DNA of 64,000 nt from a virus, in the IMG/VR virus record IMGVR_UViG_3300017963_000203, positions 1 to 64,000 of that record; one strand, 5' to 3'. The position numbers were made by a program, and so were the translations under genes. Position 1 is the stretch's first letter; the number at the start of each line of letters is the position of its first letter. The notes under the pieces are model-generated. The model worked only from the letters and a program-made list of their open reading frames with translations. It was not told the DNA's origin and searched no databases. Of the stretch, positions 49,739 through 58,317 are shown in pieces.

Positions 49739-50992
49739 CTACATCTGGAAGGGCGGCGCGTAGGCCTGGTTCCCGTAGAACGAGCCAACCGGGGCCTGCG
49801 GCCCTTGGACCTGAGCCTCAGGACTCCACCCTGCCCGGCCCTCACGCCCGAACGCGCGCCCGAAGCCTCGACCCACCGCCTTGAGAATCGAAGGACCGAA
49901 GAGGAGGGCAGCCAGAAGTGGAACCCCACCGCCGACCATGGCCGTACCCTTTCCCATCCTCCAGGCCTTGCCCAGGACACCGGACTGCTTCACGGGCGCC
50001 TTGGTCGCCGCCGCGATCTTTCGGATCTCGACAACCTTGTGGAAGAGGTCCTCGTCCGCCATGCTCGACGCCTTCTTCGCCAGGTTCTCCACCTCCGACA
50101 TCAGGTACTCCTGCGTGTCCAGGTTGTCGGTGAAGGAGTTCGTACCGACTTCGACCGGGTCCGGAGCGTCGTTCAGCATCTGGATCGCTCCTCGAACGGA
50201 GTCGGTCTCGCTGATTTTCTTCCGGAAGGTATCGAGGTCCACCTGGAATGCGTGGCGCCCGTTGATGACCTGCCACTCGCCGTTGGGGATCTCCACGTTC
50301 TGCGCGAGGATCTTCTTGTCCACGGGATGGCCGAGCTTGGTCAGATCGTCCTTGACCGCCTCGAAGACCTTGAGCCAGAGCCGATCGTTCCCTGGGAACG
50401 CGGCGCAGGCGTACTTCATGAGATCCTGAATCTCGCCGCCGTCGAGAAGGACGTGGTTTCGCGCTTCCTCCCGAATCTTGGCGTAGGCCTTGTGCGTGGC
50501 GTCCTCTGATGCCTGCTTCTGGAGGGCCAGCTCACCAACCCTCTTTCGAAGCTCAGAGAGGACGACACCGGCGCTGTGCTCGGCGCGCTTCTCCATGAGC
50601 TCCTCGGCTTCCTTCACGAACGGACGCGCGCTGGCGACCTTCTCGATCCCCTCGAGAACGGTCTGCTTGAAAGCGGACTCGTCCCGCATGGGCTCGAACA
50701 CGGACATGACAGAGGCCGTTTTCACGGTACTGGCCTTGTCGGGATGCAGGATTGCCTGCACGCCGGCCAAGGATGCCAACGGGAAAGTGAACGTCTTGTC
50801 GCCAGCGGTCTTGAACAGACGCTCGTTGGCATCCAGATTCGTGAGCTCCACGACTCTCTGGATCTGGACCGGCGAGAGATTGTTCTTCTCGGCGAGCTTC
50901 GCGATGGTGTCGTTGAGTGGCACGTTCTTCTCTACGAACTGCTCCGAGGCCATCTTGGCGAAGTCGGCGAAACGGATCGGATTGATATCCAT
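49739..50992 (-). CDS. Large helical late protein rich in K-x-A motifs
   Basis: 417 residues. Helical throughout (FADFAKMASEQFVEKN, EKVASARPFVKEAEELMEKRA, LAKKASSMAD). Near residue 340 is a hydrophobic Gly-rich stretch (MVGGGVPLLAALLFGPSIL), and it ends Pro/Gln/Tyr-rich. Not recognisable as portal. Probable virion component. Confidence 0.7.
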   Translation of the reverse strand: MDINPIRFADFAKMASEQFVEKNVPLNDTIAKLAEKNNLSPVQIQRVVELTNLDANERLFKTAGDKTFTFPLASLAGVQAILHPDKASTVKTASVMSVFEPMRDESAFKQTVLEGIEKVASARPFVKEAEELMEKRAEHSAGVVLSELRKRVGELALQKQASEDATHKAYAKIREEARNHVLLDGGEIQDLMKYACAAFPGNDRLWLKVFEAVKDDLTKLGHPVDKKILAQNVEIPNGEWQVINGRHAFQVDLDTFRKKISETDSVRGAIQMLNDAPDPVEVGTNSFTDNLDTQEYLMSEVENLAKKASSMADEDLFHKVVEIRKIAAATKAPVKQSGVLGKAWRMGKGTAMVGGGVPLLAALLFGPSILKAVGRGFGRAFGREGRAGWSPEAQVQGPQAPVGSFYGNQAYAPPFQM

Positions 50993-51001
50993 GATCCTCT
51001 C

Positions 51002-51889
51002 CTATCTGATGGATCCCGAAAGCGACGTCTTCCCGATCTGTTTCGAGATCGCGGCCGGCCCCTCTCCCTTCGGGATCGGGCCGATGATCTGCTTTCGGAT
51101 GGCTTTGCTTCTCTTCAGCCGCGTCTGTAGATTGCCGTTTGGAGGGCCCGCCACCCTCTGGTTTGGGGCCATCTGAGGGGTTGGCATCTTGGGTCTCATG
51201 CTCTTCGGGAGAGACGCGCCAACCTTGTCAAGCTCGTCCAGGAAGCCGTCCAAGAAGGCTTCAGCGGCGCTCTTGCGGAAGAACTGGCTCACCCCGGGGA
51301 CTTTGACGCCCTTCGAGATTGCCGACCGACTCCGCGAAAGGGCCCTCTCGGAGAACCCGCCCTTCGGCGCCAGACTACTGGGCAACTTGGTCTTGGCCAT
51401 GACCACCCGTGGAATTCTCTCTCCCTTGGGTCCGGTGGTCTCCGGGTACACCTCTTTCACAGAGACCTTGCCCCCAAGACGATGCGCTCGCTGAGCAGAT
51501 TCACGCTCGACTGGATGCCAACCACCGCTCCTCAACTTCTTCCCCTGCTGCATGAAGCTGGAGAGTCCGCTCTCGGCTTCCTTCTCGATACCGGCGAGAA
51601 ATCCAGCGGTAAACGCCTCCTCCGCCTGCTTGATGGTGGAGTTCTTAGCCCTCGTCATGAAGACGTTCTTGTTGATCTTGGGCTCCTCAGGGCCTTTCAC
51701 GCACTTTCCACTGTCGAAGGTCAGCTTGTTGGGCTCCTTGCTTGGAAGGTCCGGCTTCTCCTTCGAGTCGTGACTCGGCGCTCCCTGAGAGGCGTTGACG
51801 TCGGCTTGAGACGGAAGAACGCCGCCGGCCCCCAGCCGATCCTCTGCCATCTTGGCGAATCTCGCCAGAAGATCCTCGTAGGTGATCAT
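51002..51889 (-). CDS. Late protein carrying two copies of the module
   Basis: 295 residues from ATG 51889 (GGAG seven bases upstream; a TTG at 51904 is less likely). AFTAGFLAGIEKEAESG in the middle and AFLDGFLDELDKVGAS further on are module copies. Basic Pro/Lys/Arg-rich regions surround them. No family recognised; located between terminase and head genes. Confidence 0.7.
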   Translation of the reverse strand: MITYEDLLARFAKMAEDRLGAGGVLPSQADVNASQGAPSHDSKEKPDLPSKEPNKLTFDSGKCVKGPEEPKINKNVFMTRAKNSTIKQAEEAFTAGFLAGIEKEAESGLSSFMQQGKKLRSGGWHPVERESAQRAHRLGGKVSVKEVYPETTGPKGERIPRVVMAKTKLPSSLAPKGGFSERALSRSRSAISKGVKVPGVSQFFRKSAAEAFLDGFLDELDKVGASLPKSMRPKMPTPQMAPNQRVAGPPNGNLQTRLKRSKAIRKQIIGPIPKGEGPAAISKQIGKTSLSGSIR

Positions 51890-51942
51890 GCTCTTCTCCG
51901 TCAAATGTAGTCCTCTAAGGTTTACTCAGGGGACCCATGATT

Positions 51943-53820
51943 TCAAGACCGAACAGCCGGAACGATCGTCCTGGCGTAGTCCCCGTAATACTGCTTGGCT
52001 GCCAGCCAGCAGTACATCGTCGCCTGAAAAGCATCGTCGGGGAGCGTGTGGTCGTAGCGCATGGTCTGATGATAGTCGTCGTACTCGATGAAGATCGAGG
52101 TGAAGTCGTCGATCATGGGCATCTTGGGGCTGGGGTCGTTCTTCATGAGTTCGAAGCAAGGGAACCGGATGCGGGCCTTCTTGATCGTGTCGATCACATC
52201 CCGCATGTTCTGGAACCGGTCGATCAGGTATCGGCCGTACTTGCCCGCCTTGGGATCGAACTTCACAAGGGCGCGCTGCTGCGTGGACTGGAACTCGAGC
52301 AAGACAGGATCCGGTGTGCCCACATCCACCGGTTTCCACCCGTAGTTGTCCACGAGGTGCTCGTTGTTGATGTGGCCGAAACCATAGTCCGATCCGCAGA
52401 AGGCCACCTGGAACTGCCTGGCGAGCTTGTCGAAATGGAAGGGCTGCTGAACCAGGTCCGATTTCTCGCCCAGGTACTTCTCCATGTAATGAATCCGGAA
52501 CTTCTCGTCGGCGCCGAACGTACCGACGACCACCACGGTGAACGCACGTTTCTTCCTCTTCTTCCCCTGCGTGTCCGTAGATCGAAGACCGGTACCGTGG
52601 TCGATGCCCATGAACATCGGCCGCCCTACCCGGCGAAGACCATCTGGACGGTCCCACGACTTCCGCTCCTCCTCGCAGGCATTTCGGATGTCCTGTTCGG
52701 TGAGGACAAGCTCGCCCTCCTCGCTGGGGAGGCCGAGCGCTTCATTCTGGAAAATGGAGAAAGGGACCTCTGGATCGTGGAGTTTGGAGTGAACTCGCTT
52801 GAATGACTGGAAGGGGACCTGGATCTGGCTGATCCTGAAGCCGAAGCTCTCGTCCAGCTTGCTCGGCCGCATGGCCACCCACTCACCGCCGAAATCATTC
52901 GGGTCCCGCGGATTCTTGTGCTTCTTCGGAAAGATTTCCTTCCCGCATCGCGTGCAGATGAAGAAGAAGTCGCCGATGACGTTTTCGTCCAGGTAGTTCC
53001 AGTGAGAGCAGTGGCTGCACTTGACCATCCACTCGAACTGGCTCGTCTGATCGTAGCGCCTGGGCAGCACGTTCATCTTCGACTTTGGCGTCCCCGTATA
53101 GATCCGGAAGAACCGATCTGGTAGGGCGTGTGACTGGGTCTCCTCGATAACGGGAATTTCGTCGGAGATGATGTCCTGAATCTCGTCGATGTTGACCAGA
53201 TCGGCCGAAACACCGCGAGTGGCGTCGGCTGTCAAATAGCAGGATCGAAAGTTCGCATAGGCTCCGTTGTTGAACTCCTTCATCCCCACCTGCCAGATGT
53301 TCATGGTGGAGAGCATCTCAGCAGCAATACGCGGAGAGTCCTCAGCGATCTTCTTGAAACGCTGCTGGCTGAAGACGGAGACCTGGCTGAACCTGGGCTG
53401 GATGAACAGGGCCTTCATGTTGGGCATGGAGGCCATGAGGGCGATGGACTTACAGGCCGCGGTCGTGCTCTTCTCGCACTGCCGAGCCCACATGAGCACC
53501 ATGTTCCGCGAGCCCTCTGGATGCTTGACGCTCAGGTCGTAGATGGGTTTGAGGTAGGAACGATCGTGACGAATGACCGAGCCGTCCATCTGCTTGATGT
53601 GATCGACGTATCGGAACGGCCAGCCCTTCTCGACGTGGATGATTTCCGGAATGAGATCAGAGAGTGTGGTTACATCCCGTGTAGCCTCTTCATCGTAGAG
53701 AGACTCCTGCTCTGCCTCCCCCATGCCGATGATCAGATTTCCATCTTCGTCGACGAAGTTAATCTCTCGAGGATTGACCGTGCCGTCCTCGATAAACCAG
53801 CCGTCGTTATGACCTGCCAT
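51943..53820 (-). CDS. terL: Terminase large subunit
   Basis: 625 residues from ATG 53820, preferred to an earlier start that would overlap the upstream gene by 100 bases. ATPase: Walker A-like MWARQCEKST (about 110-119, with Glu where Gly is usual), Walker B LVNIDEIQD (D212, E213), coupling YTGTPKS. A zinc ribbon (CSHC...CTRC) follows, then an RNase H-type nuclease with FMGIDHGTG, FCGSDYGFGH and a late DDAFQATMYC. It pumps DNA into proheads and cuts concatemers. Confidence 0.93.
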   Translation of the reverse strand: MAGHNDGWFIEDGTVNPREINFVDEDGNLIIGMGEAEQESLYDEEATRDVTTLSDLIPEIIHVEKGWPFRYVDHIKQMDGSVIRHDRSYLKPIYDLSVKHPEGSRNMVLMWARQCEKSTTAACKSIALMASMPNMKALFIQPRFSQVSVFSQQRFKKIAEDSPRIAAEMLSTMNIWQVGMKEFNNGAYANFRSCYLTADATRGVSADLVNIDEIQDIISDEIPVIEETQSHALPDRFFRIYTGTPKSKMNVLPRRYDQTSQFEWMVKCSHCSHWNYLDENVIGDFFFICTRCGKEIFPKKHKNPRDPNDFGGEWVAMRPSKLDESFGFRISQIQVPFQSFKRVHSKLHDPEVPFSIFQNEALGLPSEEGELVLTEQDIRNACEEERKSWDRPDGLRRVGRPMFMGIDHGTGLRSTDTQGKKRKKRAFTVVVVGTFGADEKFRIHYMEKYLGEKSDLVQQPFHFDKLARQFQVAFCGSDYGFGHINNEHLVDNYGWKPVDVGTPDPVLLEFQSTQQRALVKFDPKAGKYGRYLIDRFQNMRDVIDTIKKARIRFPCFELMKNDPSPKMPMIDDFTSIFIEYDDYHQTMRYDHTLPDDAFQATMYCWLAAKQYYGDYARTIVPAVRS

Positions 53821-54835
53821 CAGCCAACTGCCCCTGAATCTCCGCGTTGATGGATTTGAACTCCCTGTCGGAAGCGACGATGGAAATGTTCTGGAAGAAC
53901 GAGCCACCTTGGACAGGCTTGTCCACGTCTCCGCGCGTCACACCCACCTTGGTGTAAGAGTTGAGGTGCTGGTGAACGTGCTTGAATCCTTCCCCCTTCA
54001 TAGCCAACGTCGCGAGAATCTTCTTCTCGAGATCGACAGCCACGATGCGCAGCGTCTCCTGGAAGTGAGGCTCCTTCCCTTCGCGAATACGCAGTTCGCC
54101 TGTGGTCATCCCCCTGGCTTTGCTCTTCGCCTTCCTCTCGGTGGGTAGGATGATGCCCAGGTAGTACCGCCAGTCACGCTCGGTCATGGGCGCGATGTCG
54201 TAAAAAACAGACATGTAGAGGTCGAGCGCCACATTCTTCCACTGCTGTCCGGAGAGCTCCTCCATAGCGGCCTGATGGTCGGCCCGGGTCCCTCGCGTGG
54301 TCACAACGCTCTCTATGATGTTCTTGGTTTTGGCGTCACCCAGGAACGAAAAGAAATTATCCATCCACAAGGGGTTCGAATACGGGACGATGACGCCGAT
54401 GACCCGAAGGAGCATCTCATAGGCGCCTTTCTGCTTCGCCGACGGAGCCTTGCGTTTCTTCACCGTGTCCTTGAGTTCCTTCGGGATCCTGGACAGGAAC
54501 CGCTTCTCGAGCTTCTTGTAGTAACCGAGCCCGAACTTGGGGGACGCGAGGTTGCGCTGATGGATCTCGGCCACGGCCTCCTTCTGTGGTGTGGTGAGGA
54601 ACTTGAGGCAGAGGAAACGGTGGAACGGAAGAATGTGGCCGTTCTCGCGCCCGCTCCCCCCGAAACTGTAGATGTGATTCTTGGCGCATCTGAGGATGAA
54701 GTCGTCGCGTGGATCGATCTTGTAGAGGATGCGGCCGTGTTTCGCCTGCGGCTTCGCCTTCAAGAGATCCTGGACCTCATTGAAAGTGGCCGGCGAAATG
54801 CCGTACTTCTCGCAGATTTGGACTCGTGTAATCAT
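53807..54835 (-). CDS. Possible terminase small subunit
   Basis: 342 residues. N-terminus MITRVQICEKYGISPATFNEVQDLL looks like a helix-turn-helix, common in small terminases; the rest is helical and basic with an alpha/beta middle. It is encoded directly before the large subunit and overlaps it by 14 bases. It is longer than typical TerS, so the call is tentative. Confidence 0.5.
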   Translation of the reverse strand: MITRVQICEKYGISPATFNEVQDLLKAKPQAKHGRILYKIDPRDDFILRCAKNHIYSFGGSGRENGHILPFHRFLCLKFLTTPQKEAVAEIHQRNLASPKFGLGYYKKLEKRFLSRIPKELKDTVKKRKAPSAKQKGAYEMLLRVIGVIVPYSNPLWMDNFFSFLGDAKTKNIIESVVTTRGTRADHQAAMEELSGQQWKNVALDLYMSVFYDIAPMTERDWRYYLGIILPTERKAKSKARGMTTGELRIREGKEPHFQETLRIVAVDLEKKILATLAMKGEGFKHVHQHLNSYTKVGVTRGDVDKPVQGGSFFQNISIVASDREFKSINAEIQGQLADGRS

Positions 54836-55335
54836 CGCATGTGAATGACGTACTCTGTCTTATCATAACCAAACAGAGAATTTTCCAAAGCCTTTCGGTT
54901 TGAAGATGGCGTAGATCTGATGTGCTCCAGGTTCGCAAAAAGGTGAGATTCGACCCCATCGTCGAGAATCGAGGCCATGAACAGGCCGCCACCTTTTTTC
55001 TTCACGACGATGATTTCCACCTCCCCGTACATCTCGGCCAGGTCACGCCACAAGTATGCCCAGTCGTCTGAACGACCGCACCCGGAAGCCGCTGTGATCC
55101 ACGGCCGCTGAGAGAACCCGAACCACCGCAACGAGACTTCGTCGCAAGAAAACCCGCGCTGATCCATATCGGAAGACACGAGGCCCCAACGTGGAGCGCG
55201 GGTCCGCAGATACCGGAGGACCCCGAGACCACGGTGCTCAATATCGCTTGAGAGCCACGCCTGAAACGCCGATGGAATCACGCCCCAGGCTGGTCTCACG
55301 TAGCGAAACCAGGCGCTGGTGATCAGACGTATCAA
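54832..55335 (-). CDS. Hypothetical late protein
   Basis: 167 residues from TTG 55335, overlapping the upstream stop (TTGA) and the downstream ATG. Trp/Arg-rich N-half, alpha/beta C-half (YGEVEIIVVKKKGGGLFMASIL). No family recognised. Confidence 0.65.
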   Translation of the reverse strand: MIRLITSAWFRYVRPAWGVIPSAFQAWLSSDIEHRGLGVLRYLRTRAPRWGLVSSDMDQRGFSCDEVSLRWFGFSQRPWITAASGCGRSDDWAYLWRDLAEMYGEVEIIVVKKKGGGLFMASILDDGVESHLFANLEHIRSTPSSNRKALENSLFGYDKTEYVIHMR

Positions 55336-56879
55336 CCCTCGCTTTCCATGATGGTGTGGCTGTACTGCCGCAGGTCACGTTCCGCGTTGTCCAAGGCGTA
55401 CATGGCCGTCTTCAGGGGCTCCTGGGAGACGGGCAGGCCCAGCCTCGACGCCAGGAGGAGTTTCGCGCACGCCTCCTTCGCCTGACCGAGCTTCTCGATC
55501 TGGTCCACGAACTTGTAGGCATTCTCCTCGGTGATGAAGTTCAACCCGAGCATGGCGTCGACGGTGTTCTTCGCCTCGTCGTCGTCCACGTCCAGGGCGA
55601 TCTTCACGAATTTCTGGCCGTCCACCGTGGAGAGGGGCAGCCACTTGCCGCTCACCGGCTGAACGAAGGCTGCCTCTTTCATGAGGTTGGGGTAGGAGCC
55701 TCGGAACGCCGGTCGCGGCTGTTCCTTCGCGCTGGCGTCTTTCTCCATGGTCACGGGCTCGTAAGAACCGAGCTTCGCCATCTTCGAGCAGGGAACGAAA
55801 GACCAGTCCTGGCTGATGAAGAGACCACCCTGGTCGTCCATGTGGATGTTCTTGATGTTGGGCGAGACGTGAATCTCCCGCGTGCCGTAAATGGAGTCCA
55901 CCGCGATCTTGTCGATGCCGCCCGGCATCGTTGCGCGACCCACCACTTTCACGGGCTCGGTGGCGATGATGCTTCCGTTCTTCTGGAGAACGAAGGCGCC
56001 CCACCCGTTGGGGTCCTTCCCGAAAGAGGCGGTCTTGTCGAGGGCCACCTCTTCACCGAAGATCGGGTCGCTGGCGTAGTAGTACCGATCTCCGCCGAGT
56101 TCGAAGACGCCCATGACGCCGTCTCGCACCTTCCCGTCCAGACCGAAGATGTGATCGGCCACGATGCACGTGGTGTCTTCGTTGCCCATGGCGACCTTGA
56201 AGACGCCGGCCTTCGTGATCTGAGGCTTCCGGATCTTCACCGGGAGCGCCTTGCGCTTGAGCATGTCCGTGGCCTTGGGGCCGGCCACTGCCGACGTCTT
56301 CTCGGCCTCTTTCGACGCACGAGCATTGTCGGCGAAGACCTGGCGGAACGAGGCGTTCTTTCGCATGGCCCACTCGAGCGCTTCCTGAGATCCGAAGGCG
56401 AGCTGGGCTTCCCTCTCGAAAGACTCGAAGGGAAGGTCGATCTTGGCCGCATAGACGTAACGGCCATCGTAGGGCGGCTGCGTCCGGGAGAAGAGGGCCA
56501 TGTCGCTCGCGGCACCCTCCCCGGGCTCCACGGGCTTGCCCAGGGTCGTTCCCTGAACGATCTCCTGGAGCGACGACTTGGTGAGCGGATGGAGCCTTCC
56601 GTTCACCCAGAAAACGTCGAGTGGGGAGAGGCGGAAGTTGTCCACCACGAGAGGGATCGATACCTTGTCATCGAGCTGGATCTGCCCGACGCCGGCACCG
56701 TTCTCCGCGTCCACCCGGTTGAAGTTCACCTGGACCTTGGCGTTGGCGAGCCACGGATAGGACTGGTGGAGGAACTTCACCACCTCCTGCATCCACTCGT
56801 CCGGGTTCTTGCTCAGCTTGACGTTGGCTTCCTTCTCGAAGGTGCCGAGCACTTTCTCCGTGATGAAGAGATTTTCCAT
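55332..56879 (-). CDS. Large late protein, probable virion component
   Basis: 515 residues, ATG 56879. Beta-rich middle (VRDGVMGVFELGGDRYYYASDP, GTREIHVSPNIKNIHMDDQGG) and helical ends. It has several K-x-A motifs (FEKEANV, LDKTASFG, MEKDASA, MKEAAF). No recognised family. Between baseplate-spike-like and terminase-cluster genes. Confidence 0.7.
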   Translation of the reverse strand: MENLFITEKVLGTFEKEANVKLSKNPDEWMQEVVKFLHQSYPWLANAKVQVNFNRVDAENGAGVGQIQLDDKVSIPLVVDNFRLSPLDVFWVNGRLHPLTKSSLQEIVQGTTLGKPVEPGEGAASDMALFSRTQPPYDGRYVYAAKIDLPFESFEREAQLAFGSQEALEWAMRKNASFRQVFADNARASKEAEKTSAVAGPKATDMLKRKALPVKIRKPQITKAGVFKVAMGNEDTTCIVADHIFGLDGKVRDGVMGVFELGGDRYYYASDPIFGEEVALDKTASFGKDPNGWGAFVLQKNGSIIATEPVKVVGRATMPGGIDKIAVDSIYGTREIHVSPNIKNIHMDDQGGLFISQDWSFVPCSKMAKLGSYEPVTMEKDASAKEQPRPAFRGSYPNLMKEAAFVQPVSGKWLPLSTVDGQKFVKIALDVDDDEAKNTVDAMLGLNFITEENAYKFVDQIEKLGQAKEACAKLLLASRLGLPVSQEPLKTAMYALDNAERDLRQYSHTIMESEG

Positions 56880-56888
56880 GACTCGCTC

Positions 56889-58316
56889 CTACGACAGCGT
56901 TTTCGAAGTCAGTACCTTGCTCGACGACGATGCCTGCGGCTGATCCAACGTCTGCTGGATGTCCGTTGACTGAAGGGCCGTCGGCGGCGTACCGGGCGTG
57001 ATGAGAACGGGATGAGTGTGCAGTTTAATGGCGCTCATGTCCGCATCGTACTTGGTCAGGAACCTCTCGTCCACGAGACCCATACCCCTGACCGAAAGAT
57101 CCGTGTTCAGATTGATCGCCATCAGCTCCCCGCTTCCGCTGATGTCCAGCTTGTCACCAGACACCTGGTACGTCAGGTTGGGCACCCCGTCGGTGCCCTC
57201 CGGAACCTGAATGCTTTCGCCGTCCACCACGAGCGACGACGCCATGGGCGACTGGCTGTTGAATTTTAGCTGGCCGCCCACGATCTCGAGCATCCCAGCG
57301 ATCTGAACACCCTTGTCCGTCAGAGCGATGAACTTATCGCTGGCCCACGTGAGTGAGATGCGCTTGTCGTCCATGAGAATCGAGCGACCTTTCCGCTTGA
57401 GCACAAGCATGCTGTCGCTCAGAACGACCTTGTTGTCCCCCCAAACGAGACCGATTTGGTTTTCGTTCATCCGGAACTGGGCATCCTTGCCGAACGTGTC
57501 CTGTCCGGCCTGAATCGCCACCTTAGAGAGTCTGACCTCTTTGGCCTGATTATCCACCTCGAGCAGCGCGTGCGTCCCCAAGAGCGCCCACACACCTTCG
57601 GAGATGGTCTGCCCCTTTGTCTCCACAGAGACGTTCTTGGTGGGGCGGTTCCCGTTCGAAACTGCGCCAGCGACGATATCCACGTCACGGTCAGCTTCGT
57701 CGGATGGATCACTGTTGATGCTGATGGTGGTCGTGGCCTGCTTGGTCTTGTCGTCGGTCTGGACCTTAAAGCTGTATCCGGCGAAGATCTGCCAGCAATC
57801 CTTGGCCCAAGTGACCGCAAGACTCTTCACCCGACTCAGAAGACGGAAACAGAAGTTCGAGGCCAGGGAGAGGATGTCACCGTTCTCGTAGATCTGGTGA
57901 TAACTACGAGGATCATCCCGGTTCTGCATGACCACATCGCCCTCCAACGGTGGGTCAATAACATATTCCCCGAAGTCAGCCATGTCGATGCTGTATCGGT
58001 CGTGGAGGGCCCTACGAAGCTCGAGGTCCTTCTGGTACACGGCACCCGCAGGAGATTCTCTTTCCTTCGTGGGCGCCCTTGACGAAGCAACTTCGCCGAG
58101 AATGAGCCAGCTTGACGTGGCAAACTTGATACAGGCCACCCGAGTGCCGACAGGGTACGGCTTGTAGGCACCGCTCATGATTGGGCGAGCGATCCCCTCA
58201 CTTTTCCCATCGAGAGCGATTCGGTACGTGTTCACGCCGGGATCGTACGTGCGCACGAAACCCATGTTGAACGCCGCTTCTTGCGCTGAATCGCCGAACA
58301 GTCCCGATCGCAGCAT
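56889..58316 (-). CDS. Baseplate spike / gpV-like protein
   Basis: 475 residues from ATG 58316 (GAGGAG four bases upstream, overlapping the polymerase stop). An N-terminal OB-like region (MSGAYKPYPVGTRVACIKF...SWLILGEV) is followed by about 250 residues of short repeated beta strands, as in triangular beta-helix spikes. Near the C-terminus IKLHTHPVLITPGTPPTAL is the H-T-H-P motif seen in baseplate assembly/spike proteins. It fits the puncturing device of a contractile tail. Confidence 0.7.
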   Translation of the reverse strand: MLRSGLFGDSAQEAAFNMGFVRTYDPGVNTYRIALDGKSEGIARPIMSGAYKPYPVGTRVACIKFATSSWLILGEVASSRAPTKERESPAGAVYQKDLELRRALHDRYSIDMADFGEYVIDPPLEGDVVMQNRDDPRSYHQIYENGDILSLASNFCFRLLSRVKSLAVTWAKDCWQIFAGYSFKVQTDDKTKQATTTISINSDPSDEADRDVDIVAGAVSNGNRPTKNVSVETKGQTISEGVWALLGTHALLEVDNQAKEVRLSKVAIQAGQDTFGKDAQFRMNENQIGLVWGDNKVVLSDSMLVLKRKGRSILMDDKRISLTWASDKFIALTDKGVQIAGMLEIVGGQLKFNSQSPMASSLVVDGESIQVPEGTDGVPNLTYQVSGDKLDISGSGELMAINLNTDLSVRGMGLVDERFLTKYDADMSAIKLHTHPVLITPGTPPTALQSTDIQQTLDQPQASSSSKVLTSKTLS

Positions 58317-58317
58317 C

